The notes below the pieces were generated by a model. It ran no database searches. It saw only the letters and a list, made by a program, of their open reading frames with translations, and was not told where the DNA came from. This document shows positions 18,955 through 27,191 of a DNA stretch of 64,000 nt, piece by piece (position 1 is the first letter of the stretch; each line of letters opens with the position of its first letter). A program made the position numbers and the translations under genes. The stretch comes from Gammaproteobacteria bacterium. Lineage in GTDB: Bacteria; Pseudomonadota; Gammaproteobacteria; Poriferisulfidales; Poriferisulfidaceae. The stretch lies in the NCBI GenBank assembly GCA_028819565.1, contig JAPPLD010000006.1, forward strand, positions 115,751 through 179,750, given 5' to 3'.

Positions 18955-19899
18955 ATGGATATTGGTGACTTATATTACGTGATAGTAGAAATCGAGGAAT
19001 GGGTAGGTTATGGCTTTCTATACATTATTGCTCCGCTAGTAGCATTGGTTGTAGGGAAGCCTTATCTGGAAAAGGTTTTCAAGGGGTGGAGAAATAAGTG
19101 GCGAGGTGCGCTGTTAGAACATAGAAGAGAGCAAGAAAGAATCAAGGAGTTGGTTCGGAAGGCTGAGTCTTTGGAAAATACTAAAGAGCAAGAATCAGCT
19201 CAAAAAGAATTGTCCGATATGGCACGAATCAACCTTGTCGAAATACGAGCAAGTTTGGCTTTAACGGTCGTATGGTTAGCGGTATTTAGCTTAATATTGG
19301 CAGTAGCGGATGTAGGGTTAGATAGAGTGCATGAAGACATAAGGGAAAGTTATGAAAAATTTCTTTCTGATTGGGATTCACGATTAGATTTTTTATTACG
19401 CTTCAAAATTAAAGAAAGGCCTGAACTGAACATCGATTTTGATCGATTGAGAAAGGGAAGTCGCAAAGATCTGACAGAAAAAAAGAAGGAAACAATACGA
19501 CGGACTAATGAACAGGAAGAACAGATGCGGGCAAGCATGGTTGAGGCAAGACAGCTTGCAGATAGGTGGTATTGCCAGATAAAGGTAAACGAATACATGA
19601 TTAATAAACGATATGCGGGGTACGGGGAAGACGCTGTGGTTATGGGCATATCACGAAATTTCCAGCTCTGTATGCTAGAAAGAGGGTGGCAGATATATCC
19701 TTGTCTGGATGAAGACAAGAGTGCAGAAGAATGTATAAAACTGCCATATCTTGAGCTCCCATGTGTGGGTGAGTTGCGAGAATGGCTAGAGAAAAGTAGG
19801 GAACAAAGACTAGCGGTGCCGTGTAACCAAGGAGCGACCATCTGGAATTGGAAAAAACACCAAGAAGTGTTGCATGGCCGACTTAGATTATTTGAATAA
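18955..19899 (+). CDS. Hypothetical membrane-anchored coiled-coil protein
   Basis: I do not recognise the family. The 314-residue protein has two likely membrane segments (about residues 19-36 and 101-122) separated by a charged helical stretch, then a long Lys/Glu/Arg-rich coiled coil (about 125-200) and a C-terminal cysteine-containing part (CMLERGW, PCLDED, LPCVGEL, PCNQG). Codon use and base composition are AT-richer than in the core genes. It stands alone on the plus strand and converges with the AlbA_2 gene, in a defence-rich segment, so a role in defence is possible but only by context. Confidence 0.6.
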   Translation: MDIGDLYYVIVEIEEWVGYGFLYIIAPLVALVVGKPYLEKVFKGWRNKWRGALLEHRREQERIKELVRKAESLENTKEQESAQKELSDMARINLVEIRASLALTVVWLAVFSLILAVADVGLDRVHEDIRESYEKFLSDWDSRLDFLLRFKIKERPELNIDFDRLRKGSRKDLTEKKKETIRRTNEQEEQMRASMVEARQLADRWYCQIKVNEYMINKRYAGYGEDAVVMGISRNFQLCMLERGWQIYPCLDEDKSAEECIKLPYLELPCVGELREWLEKSREQRLAVPCNQGATIWNWKKHQEVLHGRLRLFE

Positions 19900-19963
19900 C
19901 CAATCGAAAATAGGGCAAAGTTGTCTCGCCTTGTTGCCGTGCGAAACTGGCCAAAAATTTAGG

Positions 19964-20776
19964 CTATTGAAACCTTTCCTTTTCTCTACGACATGCCTCC
20001 AAGATGTTCCGAGCGTCAGCATAGGATTCTGCCACTGCACCATCATATTGCCCATGTAGATAGTTTTCGAACAAGATGCCTGCTTCCTTGTTGCCACTAA
20101 AAAAACTTACCAGCAGTTCGTGGCAATACACCTCAAGTTTCATATATTCTTCTTCGTCCAATTCACCGAATGCCAGTTCACTTCCAATTTTTTTGTGGAC
20201 TTTTTTATATCTTCGAACGATTGCGGCAGCTTCTCTTTTACTGATTTTCGGAGGGTCGAAGATAAACCGATCTTTGATTTCATAGCCACCTGTAGATGAG
20301 AAAGCTACCGTCTTGCTCTCGAAAGGAAAGTAATGTGCCTTCTCATGGAAGTGGAGGGGCACGTACTTCACTATCTCAATGTGGTCATCAGAAACATTAA
20401 TTTGAATTTCTTCGCAAGCACTGTAGAACAATTGCACATTCTCGCCAATTAGTTCTATATTTACTTCAGACAAGAAAATCTCGCCATCGAACTTATCTAC
20501 ATAACCAGAGTAACAAATCACATGGATATCACGTAACACGACATGACGGGGTGGATACCATTCACCAACTTCCCCATAAAAACGAATTGTGTCGTTGAGC
20601 ACATCCTCTAGTTTCGTGGCAGCCATTCTCTTTAGTTCGTCAACAGCGCCAACATTGCTCGTATCTTTCCCCCAGTCTTCTTCTCTTATTTGTCTAGTCT
20701 GGCTACCCAATCGGACGAAACCACGCCCTTTTTGAATTCTAGAGATGTTTTTTTTTAAATTTGCAAAAGTTTTCAT
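19964..20776 (-). CDS. AlbA_2/Schlafen-type protein, C-terminal part of a frameshifted gene
   Basis: The frame continues the AlbA_2-type domain of the neighbouring upstream frame: FVRLGSQTRQIREEDW near its start is the usual end of that domain. The rest (about residues 50-270) has no family I can name; it ends in a helical region (YADARNILEACRREKERF). The ATG at 20776 is probably not a real start, because the first dozen codons overlap the end of the 20739-21137 frame. The two frames meet in an A9 tract on the coding strand (20748-20756); losing one A would join them into one protein of about 390 residues. Confidence 0.65.
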   Translation of the reverse strand: MKTFANLKKNISRIQKGRGFVRLGSQTRQIREEDWGKDTSNVGAVDELKRMAATKLEDVLNDTIRFYGEVGEWYPPRHVVLRDIHVICYSGYVDKFDGEIFLSEVNIELIGENVQLFYSACEEIQINVSDDHIEIVKYVPLHFHEKAHYFPFESKTVAFSSTGGYEIKDRFIFDPPKISKREAAAIVRRYKKVHKKIGSELAFGELDEEEYMKLEVYCHELLVSFFSGNKEAGILFENYLHGQYDGAVAESYADARNILEACRREKERFQ

Positions 20777-21137
20777 CCCCGGATATGGTCAGTAGCCCTA
20801 AGAATTGTTTGTGCTCATCCTTTTTCTGTAGTTCGTGGAAAACGACGTTTTCATACAAAATCCTAGGAGGGTTATCCAAATGTTCAAAAACTAGGTCTTG
20901 AAAGGTTGAGTCATCCTTGTATTCAACCCCTTTGTAATTAAATGTTTCGTCTTCTACGCCAAATATAAGAAAAGAGTCATTACTCGGATTTGAGTTTGAC
21001 AGTGCACAAATATGTTTTAACAATTTGGCTTTTTGGTCAGTATTGGACAGGCATATCATTTCTTTGACATCAAAGTAAGTATTCTCTGAAAAATTCTTAG
21101 AGAGAATGAGTTCGATGAGCTTTCTTTTATTTACCAT
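20739..21137 (-). CDS. AlbA_2/Schlafen DNA-binding domain, N-terminal part of a frameshifted gene
   Basis: The 132 residues match the start of AlbA_2 (Schlafen-type) domains: ENTYFDVKEMI, then LLKHICALSNSNPSNDSFLIFGVED, and LGLLTISG. The protein stops directly after a run of nine As (KFKKKHL), where the other frame goes on with the missing last strand of the same domain. It is therefore the front half of a broken, phase-variable or slippage-decoded gene. Such domains occur in bacterial defence and regulatory ATP-binding proteins. Confidence 0.7.
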   Translation of the reverse strand: MVNKRKLIELILSKNFSENTYFDVKEMICLSNTDQKAKLLKHICALSNSNPSNDSFLIFGVEDETFNYKGVEYKDDSTFQDLVFEHLDNPPRILYENVVFHELQKKDEHKQFLGLLTISGDENFCKFKKKHL

Positions 21138-21274
21138 TTGTCAAAATTTCAGGTAAGAGCAACTAGCGCGCGGAAGGATGGTTGAGTGTCTCTGTTAAGG
21201 CATCCATTCAACCAATATCTGGCTTCTCCCAGAAGTGTCCAAATGAGTGTGGCAAGAGCCCCAATTCTAGAATT

Positions 21275-22213
21275 TTAGATAGGCTGGAGTTTAATCCGAA
21301 GTGCTTTTTCAAAATCCTTGCGTTTTACAGTTTGTGCGGCTAACAATTTTTTATTTGATTCTTCTAGGGACAATACTTCCCAGTGTGCCGCTTCAAGTTG
21401 ATAGTTTTCAGAAATCTCTGGTACTAGCCAGATAATATCTCCTTCATTTAAATCATGAGAAGGTTCATGACTTGAACCTCCAATTGCTTCAAAAAAGGGC
21501 ATATCTACAGCGACAGCCAATTTAGTGCCCCAGCGGCGGAGAGTAGGTGCTTTAACTTGAAGTTGTGGCATTAATCGTTTTGCACTTGATGAGCGCCAGT
21601 CAGGACGACGAATCTCATTCGGAATTGGTGGTCGTTGGCCTGTATCTTGAGCTAGGCGTTCAAATTCAGTTTCCATTCCTCGGCCGGAAAAATACACAGC
21701 TTGAATCTCAAGGCCGAACCAGCGCGGATCTTCAGTGTTGCTATCCGCCAAAACTAGATCAATGCGGCCTGCAGGTCTGCCCGTATTGGGTGAACGCATG
21801 AAAGGAACCTCACGAGCAAGGAAAGATTTGTCTTGGTTGAAACCGACAACATCCGCTAGCCACCTGGGAACAAGGTTATTTTGGTCGAACCTGTAGGGAC
21901 ATGTTATGACAGGAGGATTTACCGGAAGTCCCAAGCGGTCACTACCTTTATTTGGATACTTGCGATAAGTTTGAATTGAACAGACACCTCCCTTTTTCCG
22001 GCATTGGGTGTTGTTTGATTGAAACGGACATAAAGGGGGAGGGGAGGCTTTCTGGAGAGCGATATTCGCCAAAGTTTGCCGTCGTTCTGGAGACATTCGT
22101 ATGAATGGCTCTCCGTACCATTCAGCAATCCCATACCGCTTGGATAAACGTTCCGATGGTATGTGTTCGATTGGCTCTTCGTACCACTCTTTGGTCGCAT
22201 CGGACTGCGTCAT
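21275..22213 (-). CDS. NotI-like type II restriction endonuclease
   Basis: A 312-residue nuclease. Four cysteines (C62, C71, C78, C105 in CPF, CRKKGGVC, CPYR) match the Fe-binding Cys4 fold special to NotI. The catalytic core shows D152 (GRIDLVL) and E169-x-Q171 (FGLEIQ), that is, Glu-x-Gln rather than Glu-x-Lys, as I recall for NotI. It overlaps the upstream D12 methylase gene by 4 bases, so the two are one R-M operon. The recognised sequence cannot be deduced. The pairing with an adenine methylase is noteworthy because NotI itself works with a cytosine methylase. Confidence 0.7.
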   Translation of the reverse strand: MTQSDATKEWYEEPIEHIPSERLSKRYGIAEWYGEPFIRMSPERRQTLANIALQKASPPPLCPFQSNNTQCRKKGGVCSIQTYRKYPNKGSDRLGLPVNPPVITCPYRFDQNNLVPRWLADVVGFNQDKSFLAREVPFMRSPNTGRPAGRIDLVLADSNTEDPRWFGLEIQAVYFSGRGMETEFERLAQDTGQRPPIPNEIRRPDWRSSSAKRLMPQLQVKAPTLRRWGTKLAVAVDMPFFEAIGGSSHEPSHDLNEGDIIWLVPEISENYQLEAAHWEVLSLEESNKKLLAAQTVKRKDFEKALRIKLQPI

Positions 22214-23106
22214 GAGAACATTGACTCCCTTGTGATGACTAGCTCCGATTGATGGTTATGGTGTGCATTCTTCATTTGTACTGATGCGGCATGAAATCCA
22301 TGTTGATCTATCAGCTCTACGATCTCTGGAGCACAATCGTAAGTCATGAGGAAGTTTGTATGACGTTGTGCCAACAACTTGAAAAGTCTCGCATGGTCAA
22401 TTTCGCTATGGGCATACAGCCTGGCTCCGGCCCGTTTCCCCCCAGCCGTATATGGTGGATCAAGAAATACTGCTGCCGTATGCCCCCAGCCATGCAATAA
22501 AGGTTCCAAAATCTTCATCCCGTCGGCTTCGCAAAAAGTAATTTTCTCAGCATACTTCTCAATTGCTTCTAAGCGTGCCGCAAGTGTGTCCGGATACCAA
22601 CGCGACCCGATTCCTTTACCATTTTCTCCATGTTTGTTGTACGACGCGCCAGGTGCGAGGATGCCAGCTTTTCGTGTGCGATTCAGAATAAGTGTCCTGA
22701 AACCATGATCTGTGACGCAGCAGGCTCCTTGGCGCTCTAGCTTCTTCACCCGGCTATGGGTCGGCGTAAAGTGTCGAATTTTTTTAGCTAACGTAGCCCC
22801 GTCTCGTAATGCAGCATGCCAGAAAGCAGCAACATCATGGTCAATTTCGACCATGATGGCTCTCTCAACTAGTTCCTCCATTACTGCTGTTAGAGAAACA
22901 ATCCCGCCTCCTGCAAAAGGTTCAATTAATATTTTGGGTTTCGTCTTCGTTAGCCATTCCCGTATGTGTGGAATCAGCCAAGTTTTTCCGCCTGGGTATC
23001 GGAGCAGACTTCTCTGAGGGACTTGTGCAACATTAACAGCTGGAAACCGGGAAGTCGGAAAAGGGGCCATATGATGGCCTTTTGCGCTGCTTGAGAGTCG
23101 GGCCAT
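22210..23106 (-). CDS. D12-class N6-adenine DNA methyltransferase
   Basis: A 298-residue Dam-like (MT-A70-unrelated, D12) enzyme that would methylate adenine in the target of the neighbouring endonuclease using SAM. Motif YPGGK is at 37-41, the SAM loop EPFAGGGIV at 62-70 and the catalytic DPPYTAGG near 215. I used the ATG at 23106, two bases after the NirT stop; an ATG at 23070 is an alternative that fits the family's shorter N-terminus. The stop overlaps the NotI-like gene. Confidence 0.9.
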   Translation of the reverse strand: MARLSSSAKGHHMAPFPTSRFPAVNVAQVPQRSLLRYPGGKTWLIPHIREWLTKTKPKILIEPFAGGGIVSLTAVMEELVERAIMVEIDHDVAAFWHAALRDGATLAKKIRHFTPTHSRVKKLERQGACCVTDHGFRTLILNRTRKAGILAPGASYNKHGENGKGIGSRWYPDTLAARLEAIEKYAEKITFCEADGMKILEPLLHGWGHTAAVFLDPPYTAGGKRAGARLYAHSEIDHARLFKLLAQRHTNFLMTYDCAPEIVELIDQHGFHAASVQMKNAHHNHQSELVITRESMFS

Positions 23107-23108
23107 AA

Positions 23109-23645
23109 TCAGTCTTTCGCCGCGACCGGGCGTCTCGGCATCTTGTGTGCGACACCCTTGTGGCACTCGATGCAGGTTTTGCCGCGCATCGGGGCCTTGT
23201 GATGCTTCTTGCGTGCACTGCGGTCCTGCTCGTCAAGATCCATGGCCTCGTAGGTATGGCAGCTTTGGCATTCCCGGGAGTCGTTGGCCTTCATCCGGTC
23301 CCAGACCCGACTGGCCATGTGCCAGCGGTGCGCCTCGAATTTCTCGGCTGTGTCGATGGTTCCCATCAATTCGCCCCAGACATCGCGCGCTGCGATCAGC
23401 TTGGCGCCGAGCTTGGGTATGAGCGATTGCGGAACATGGCAGTCGGCGCAACTGGCGCGGACTCCTGATACATTCTTGAAATGGATGGAGTCCATCCACT
23501 CGGCCTCGTTCCACTGCATGGAGTGGCAGGAGGTGCAGAATTCCGTGGTGTTGGTCGCATCCAGTACCATAGAGGCACCCATGGAGCCTGCGAACCCGAC
23601 CGCGACCAGTATGATTGCCGCTGCCGCTGAGACCGTTTTCCACAT
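23109..23645 (-). CDS. NapC/NirT-family tetraheme cytochrome c
   Basis: A 178-residue membrane-anchored cytochrome with one N-terminal helix (about residues 5-28) and four heme sites: CTSCH 37-41, CADCH 66-70, CQSCH 126-130 and CIECH 158-162. Members oxidise quinol and pass electrons to periplasmic partners. I took the ATG at 23645 (MWKTVSAA); upstream GTG and TTG starts are possible but lack a ribosome site. It is divergent from ccmA, which makes heme lyase parts for it. Its partner reductase is not in the window; the fcc operon is the nearest redox system on the same strand. Confidence 0.88.
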   Translation of the reverse strand: MWKTVSAAAAIILVAVGFAGSMGASMVLDATNTTEFCTSCHSMQWNEAEWMDSIHFKNVSGVRASCADCHVPQSLIPKLGAKLIAARDVWGELMGTIDTAEKFEAHRWHMASRVWDRMKANDSRECQSCHTYEAMDLDEQDRSARKKHHKAPMRGKTCIECHKGVAHKMPRRPVAAKD

Positions 23646-23695
23646 ACGACTCACTTTACTGGCAACCGCTTTGCCTGTCAAAACCGGGAGGAGAC

Positions 23696-24277
23696 ATGCT
23701 TGAGGCGCGCGAACTCGGCTGTCGTCGCGACGGACGATCCCTGTTCGAGAACCTCTCGTTCAAGGTCGAGGCCGAGCAACTGTGGCTGGTGCGTGGTGCC
23801 AACGGCAGCGGCAAGACTTCGCTGCTGAGGATCCTGGCAGGCCTGTCCCCGGCCGAACAGGGAGAATTGGTCTGGCAAGGGGAGCGTGAGCCGGTACTGT
23901 GGGTCGGCCACCGGGTGGCGGTCAGTGCTGGCCTGACGGCCCGCGAGAACCTGGAGTTCATGGCGGCCCTGGAGGGAGACGAGGCCGGAGCATCGGCTGC
24001 GGCGCTCGAAGCGGTGGGGCTTGGTGCCTTCTCCGAAACACGCGCGGGACGCCTGTCGGAGGGACAGGCTCGGCGCGTTGCGCTGGCCCGACTGGCATTC
24101 AGCACCCGTCGACTTTGGCTGTTGGATGAACCCTTGACTTCATTGGACGAGACCTCGGTGGACTGGTTCGAAACCCAAGTGCACCGGCAATTGGACCGGG
24201 GCGGGGCGGTCGTGATGGCGACGCATCGGGAAATTTCGGATTCCCTGCAGGGCTGGACCCTGAAGCTCGGCGCATGA
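23696..24277 (+). CDS. ccmA: Heme exporter ATPase CcmA
   Basis: A 193-residue ABC ATPase of cytochrome c maturation System I. It releases holo-CcmE from CcmC by ATP use. Walker A GANGSGKTS is near residue 37, the signature is LSEGQARRVALARL and Walker B LWLLDEPLTSLD. The ATG at 23696 has GGGAGGAG before it. It overlaps ccmB by 4 bases. Confidence 0.96.
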   Translation: MLEARELGCRRDGRSLFENLSFKVEAEQLWLVRGANGSGKTSLLRILAGLSPAEQGELVWQGEREPVLWVGHRVAVSAGLTARENLEFMAALEGDEAGASAAALEAVGLGAFSETRAGRLSEGQARRVALARLAFSTRRLWLLDEPLTSLDETSVDWFETQVHRQLDRGGAVVMATHREISDSLQGWTLKLGA

Positions 24278-24945
24278 TGGGTCGGGCGTTTGCTGCCGTT
24301 TTCCGGCGCGAGCTCCGGCTGGCGTGGCGGCGGCGTGGTCAGTTGCTGCAGCCGCTCGTGTTTTATGCCCTGGTGATGCTGCTGTTTCCGCTTGGGGCGG
24401 GGGCGGATCTGACATTGCTGGGTCAGGCCGCACCGTCGCTGCTTTGGGTCGCTGCCCTGCTGGCGGTCCTGCTGGCTCAGGGAACGCTTTTTTCGGCCGA
24501 CCTTGAGGAAGGGGGCATCGAATTGTGGGTGACCAGTGGGGTATCATTGGGCTGGCTGGCGCTGGCGAAACTGATCGCACATGCGATGATCGTCTCGTTG
24601 CCGCTCATCCTGGTCGGCCCGGTGTTGGCCGGATGGCTGGGCCTCCGCGGTGAGGCGCTTTGGGTGCTGGCCGCCTCGATGGCCTTGGGCATGCCCGTGT
24701 TGTGCTGGATTGGTGCGTTGGGCGCGGCGCTGACCCTGGGCCTGCCGCGCGGCGGGATTCTGCTGGCGTTGATCGTGCTGCCGCTTTACATCCCGGTACT
24801 GATGTTCGGCGCCGGGGCTGTACATGCGGCGGTGGAAGGGCGGCCTGCCGACGGAGCTTTGCTGCTGTTGGCGGGCTTGCTGTTCCTGGGCGTGAGCCTG
24901 GCTCCGCTCGCAACCGCAGCCGCATTGCGCGTCAGCCAGGAATAA
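24274..24945 (+). CDS. ccmB: Heme exporter permease CcmB
   Basis: A 223-residue integral membrane protein with six predicted helices, the ABC permease partner of CcmA. The FSADLEEGGIELW segment is typical of CcmB. It overlaps ccmA and is followed by ccmC after 4 bases. Confidence 0.95.
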   Translation: MMGRAFAAVFRRELRLAWRRRGQLLQPLVFYALVMLLFPLGAGADLTLLGQAAPSLLWVAALLAVLLAQGTLFSADLEEGGIELWVTSGVSLGWLALAKLIAHAMIVSLPLILVGPVLAGWLGLRGEALWVLAASMALGMPVLCWIGALGAALTLGLPRGGILLALIVLPLYIPVLMFGAGAVHAAVEGRPADGALLLLAGLLFLGVSLAPLATAAALRVSQE

Positions 24946-24949
24946 CGTT

Positions 24950-25687
24950 ATGTTTCATATATTTACAGCACTTTCTTCACCCCGGCACTTCTATGCAGTC
25001 GCCAGTGCCTGGCTGCCATGGCTTTCCGTGCTGACCGCGCTCGGGTTCGCCGTGGGCCTGTATTGGGGGTTGGTCGTCGCGCCGCCTGACTACCAGCAAG
25101 GCGAGGCGTACCGCATCATCTACGTCCATGTCCCGTCGGCCTGGCTGTCGCTGATGGTTTACACGGTGATGGCGGGAGCCGGCCTGGTGGCCTTGGTCTG
25201 GCATGTGAAACTGGCCGAGATTGCGGTTTACGAATGCGCGGTGCTTGGTGCCTGGTTCACGGCGCTGGCACTCGGTACCGGTATGCTGTGGGGCAAGCCG
25301 ATGTGGGGCACCTGGTGGCAGTGGGGGGATGCTCGCCTGCTGTCGGAGTTGATCCTGCTGTTTCTCTACATCGGCGTGCTGGGGCTGCACAACGCTTTCG
25401 CGGACTCCCGCAAGGGCGCGCGGGTGGCAGCCGTACTTGCCTTGGCCGGAATCGTCAACATCCCGATCATCCATTACTCCGTGGAGTGGTGGAGCACCTT
25501 GCACCAAGGGGCTACAGTAACCCGCTTCGACAAGCCGGCGGCACATTCCAGCATGCTTTGGCCGCTGTTGTTCATGGGCACGGTGTTCATCCTTTATTTC
25601 TCGACGGTCCTGCTGGCACGTATCCGGGTGCGCATCCTGGAGCAGGAGGCAGACCGGCAGTGGGTCGAGGAGATGCGGAATGGCTGA
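24950..25687 (+). CDS. ccmC: Heme handling protein CcmC
   Basis: A 245-residue, six-helix member of the WWD family that loads heme on CcmE. The tryptophan-rich loop reads WGTWWQWGDARLLSEL; the more usual form lacks the glycine before the aspartate (WxWDARL). The His ligand candidates are in YVHVPSAW and HYSVEWW. It overlaps ccmD by 8 bases. Confidence 0.95.
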   Translation: MFHIFTALSSPRHFYAVASAWLPWLSVLTALGFAVGLYWGLVVAPPDYQQGEAYRIIYVHVPSAWLSLMVYTVMAGAGLVALVWHVKLAEIAVYECAVLGAWFTALALGTGMLWGKPMWGTWWQWGDARLLSELILLFLYIGVLGLHNAFADSRKGARVAAVLALAGIVNIPIIHYSVEWWSTLHQGATVTRFDKPAAHSSMLWPLLFMGTVFILYFSTVLLARIRVRILEQEADRQWVEEMRNG

Positions 25688-25832
25688 ATTCCTGGCGATG
25701 GGAGGCTATGCGTTCTTCGTGTGGAGCGCCTACGGACTGGTGGCGGTTGTGCTAGTCGGCAATGCCGCCGTGCCGTGGTGGTGGCATCGGCGGTTGAAGA
25801 ACGAAAGGGAATCAAGTAAAGAAAGCAATTGA
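25680..25832 (+). CDS. ccmD: Heme exporter subunit CcmD
   Basis: A 50-residue small membrane protein with the usual CcmD layout: a short periplasmic start (MAEFLAMGGYAFFVWSAYGL), one membrane helix and a basic tail (WWWHRRLKNERE). It stabilises CcmE in the CcmABCD complex. It overlaps the end of ccmC. It is the last gene before the 5.8-kb insertion that separates it from ccmE. Confidence 0.88.
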   Translation: MAEFLAMGGYAFFVWSAYGLVAVVLVGNAAVPWWWHRRLKNERESSKESN

Positions 25833-25848
25833 GATTATGTGTGCTGTA

Positions 25849-26961
25849 CTAGTGTCGTGTCCCGGAAATAAGTGAGCAAAGCCGTTCGATCTTTGCGAGG
25901 ATCGATTCGGCAGTGGCGACCCACACGAACGGGCTGGCCTTTTCATTGTACTGTTCCACGAAGGCCTCGATCTTCCGGGTCAGTTCCTTGACGCTGGAGA
26001 ACGAGCCTCGACGAATGGCCTGCTGCGTGATCAGCCCGAACCAGCGCTCGACCTGGTTCAGCCAGCAGGCGTAGGTCGGCGTGTAGTGCACGTGGTAGCG
26101 CGGTCGCCGGGCCAGCCAGGCCTTGACCTTGGCATGCTTGTGCGTGCAGTAGTTGTCGACGATGAGGTGGACATCGAGTGTCTCGGGCACGCTGGCCTCG
26201 ATGTGGCGCAGGAAGGCGAGGAACTCCTGGTGCCGGTGGCGCGGGCGGCATTGGGTCAGGATTGCGCCGGTGGCGACGTCGAGGGCGGCGAACAGGGTGG
26301 GGGTGCCGTGGCGCACATAGTCATGGGTGACGCCCTCGGTATAGCCGAGCCCCATCGGCAGCAGCGGCTGGGTGCGCTGCAGCGCCTGGATCTGCGTCTT
26401 CTCGTCCACGCACAGCACCACCGCATGATCGGGCGGGTTCAGGTACAGGCCGACGATGTCGCGGACTTTTTCGACGAAGAACGGGTCGGGGGACAGCTTG
26501 AAGTGGCGCTGGCGGTGCGGCTGGACGCCGAACAGGGCGAACCAGCGCTGCACGGTGCTCTTGGAGATGCCGGTGTGCTCGGCCATGGCGCGCACGCTCC
26601 AGTGCGTGGCGCCGGGCGGCTCGGCCTGCAGGGCGGTCTGGATCACTTCGGCCACCCGCTCGTCCTTGTGCACCCGCGGCCGGCCGGGCCGCAGTTCGTC
26701 GTGCAGGCCCTCCAGGCCCAGTTCCAGGCAGCGCCGACGCCACTTGCCGACCGTCGCCTGAGTCAGGCGAAGGCGCTTGGCGATGGCGCTGTTGGTCTCA
26801 CCCTCGGCACAGGCCAGCACGATCTGCGCGCGTTGTACAATCCCGTGTGGAATGGAACGGGAGCGGGTCAGGCTGAGCAACTGGGTTTTTTCTTCCTCAT
26901 TGAGGACCACCGACAGAGCGGATCGGGCCATGGCGGACATCCGGGGGTTGAACACACCCAT
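25849..26961 (-). CDS. IS630-family transposase
   Basis: A 370-residue DDE transposase. An N-terminal helix-turn-helix part (AKRLRLTQATVGKWRRR) is followed by a second HTH (GISKSTVQRWF) and the catalytic domain with D (LCVDEK), D (LIVDNYCTHK) and E (WLNQVERWF), the signature of IS630. The gene is intact. Its stop codon TAG is completed by the target-site CTAG at the element's left end. Starts at 26961, 26940 (MSAMARSA) or 26931 (MARSA) are all possible. Confidence 0.93.
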   Translation of the reverse strand: MGVFNPRMSAMARSALSVVLNEEEKTQLLSLTRSRSIPHGIVQRAQIVLACAEGETNSAIAKRLRLTQATVGKWRRRCLELGLEGLHDELRPGRPRVHKDERVAEVIQTALQAEPPGATHWSVRAMAEHTGISKSTVQRWFALFGVQPHRQRHFKLSPDPFFVEKVRDIVGLYLNPPDHAVVLCVDEKTQIQALQRTQPLLPMGLGYTEGVTHDYVRHGTPTLFAALDVATGAILTQCRPRHRHQEFLAFLRHIEASVPETLDVHLIVDNYCTHKHAKVKAWLARRPRYHVHYTPTYACWLNQVERWFGLITQQAIRRGSFSSVKELTRKIEAFVEQYNEKASPFVWVATAESILAKIERLCSLISGTRH

Positions 26962-26995
26962 TATTATATTGTTTATTTATGGGACAGTACACTAG
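25849..26995 (-). mobile_element. IS630-family insertion sequence
   Basis: The element has 23-base imperfect terminal repeats including the target bases, at 25849-25871 and 26973-26995 (19 of 23 match; shared blocks CTAGTGT, TGTCCC and AAATAA). Both ends fall in CTAG, consistent with insertion at TA with TA duplication, as is usual for IS630/Tc1-type elements. It lies 16 bases after ccmD. The transposase gene nearly fills it. Confidence 0.85.
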
Positions 26996-27066
26996 CAAGA
27001 ACTGAGCCTTTGATTTAGCCATTTGATGTTGGATTTCCGTATCTACTCACATAGTCGAGACACTCT

Positions 27067-27191
27067 ATTCTCATCCTAAGATGATGGGATGGTTCGTCCC
27101 ACTTCCCAGAGGCGCCTGATGCGTCCACAATGAGAGTACCACCAACCATCGCGGAAGCGGGACGAACCATCCCATCATCTCTCGTGAGAAA
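27067..27191. repeat. Palindromic element (27-base inverted arms)
   Basis: Two 27-base arms at 27080-27106 and 27153-27179 are inverted copies with a single mismatch, enclosing a 46-base centre. Weaker pairing extends outward (TTCTCA near 27067 against TGAGAA near 27186). A short direct repeat, CATCTCTC[G/A]TGAGAA, follows at 27174 and about 27210. It could form a long hairpin in DNA or RNA. It has no open frame of note and may be a MITE-like element or the leader of the downstream defence operon. Confidence 0.7.

Noticed and set aside
26086..27018. 310-codon frame antisense to the IS630 transposase
   Set aside because: Shadow of the transposase; repetitive valine/alanine/glutamate composition.
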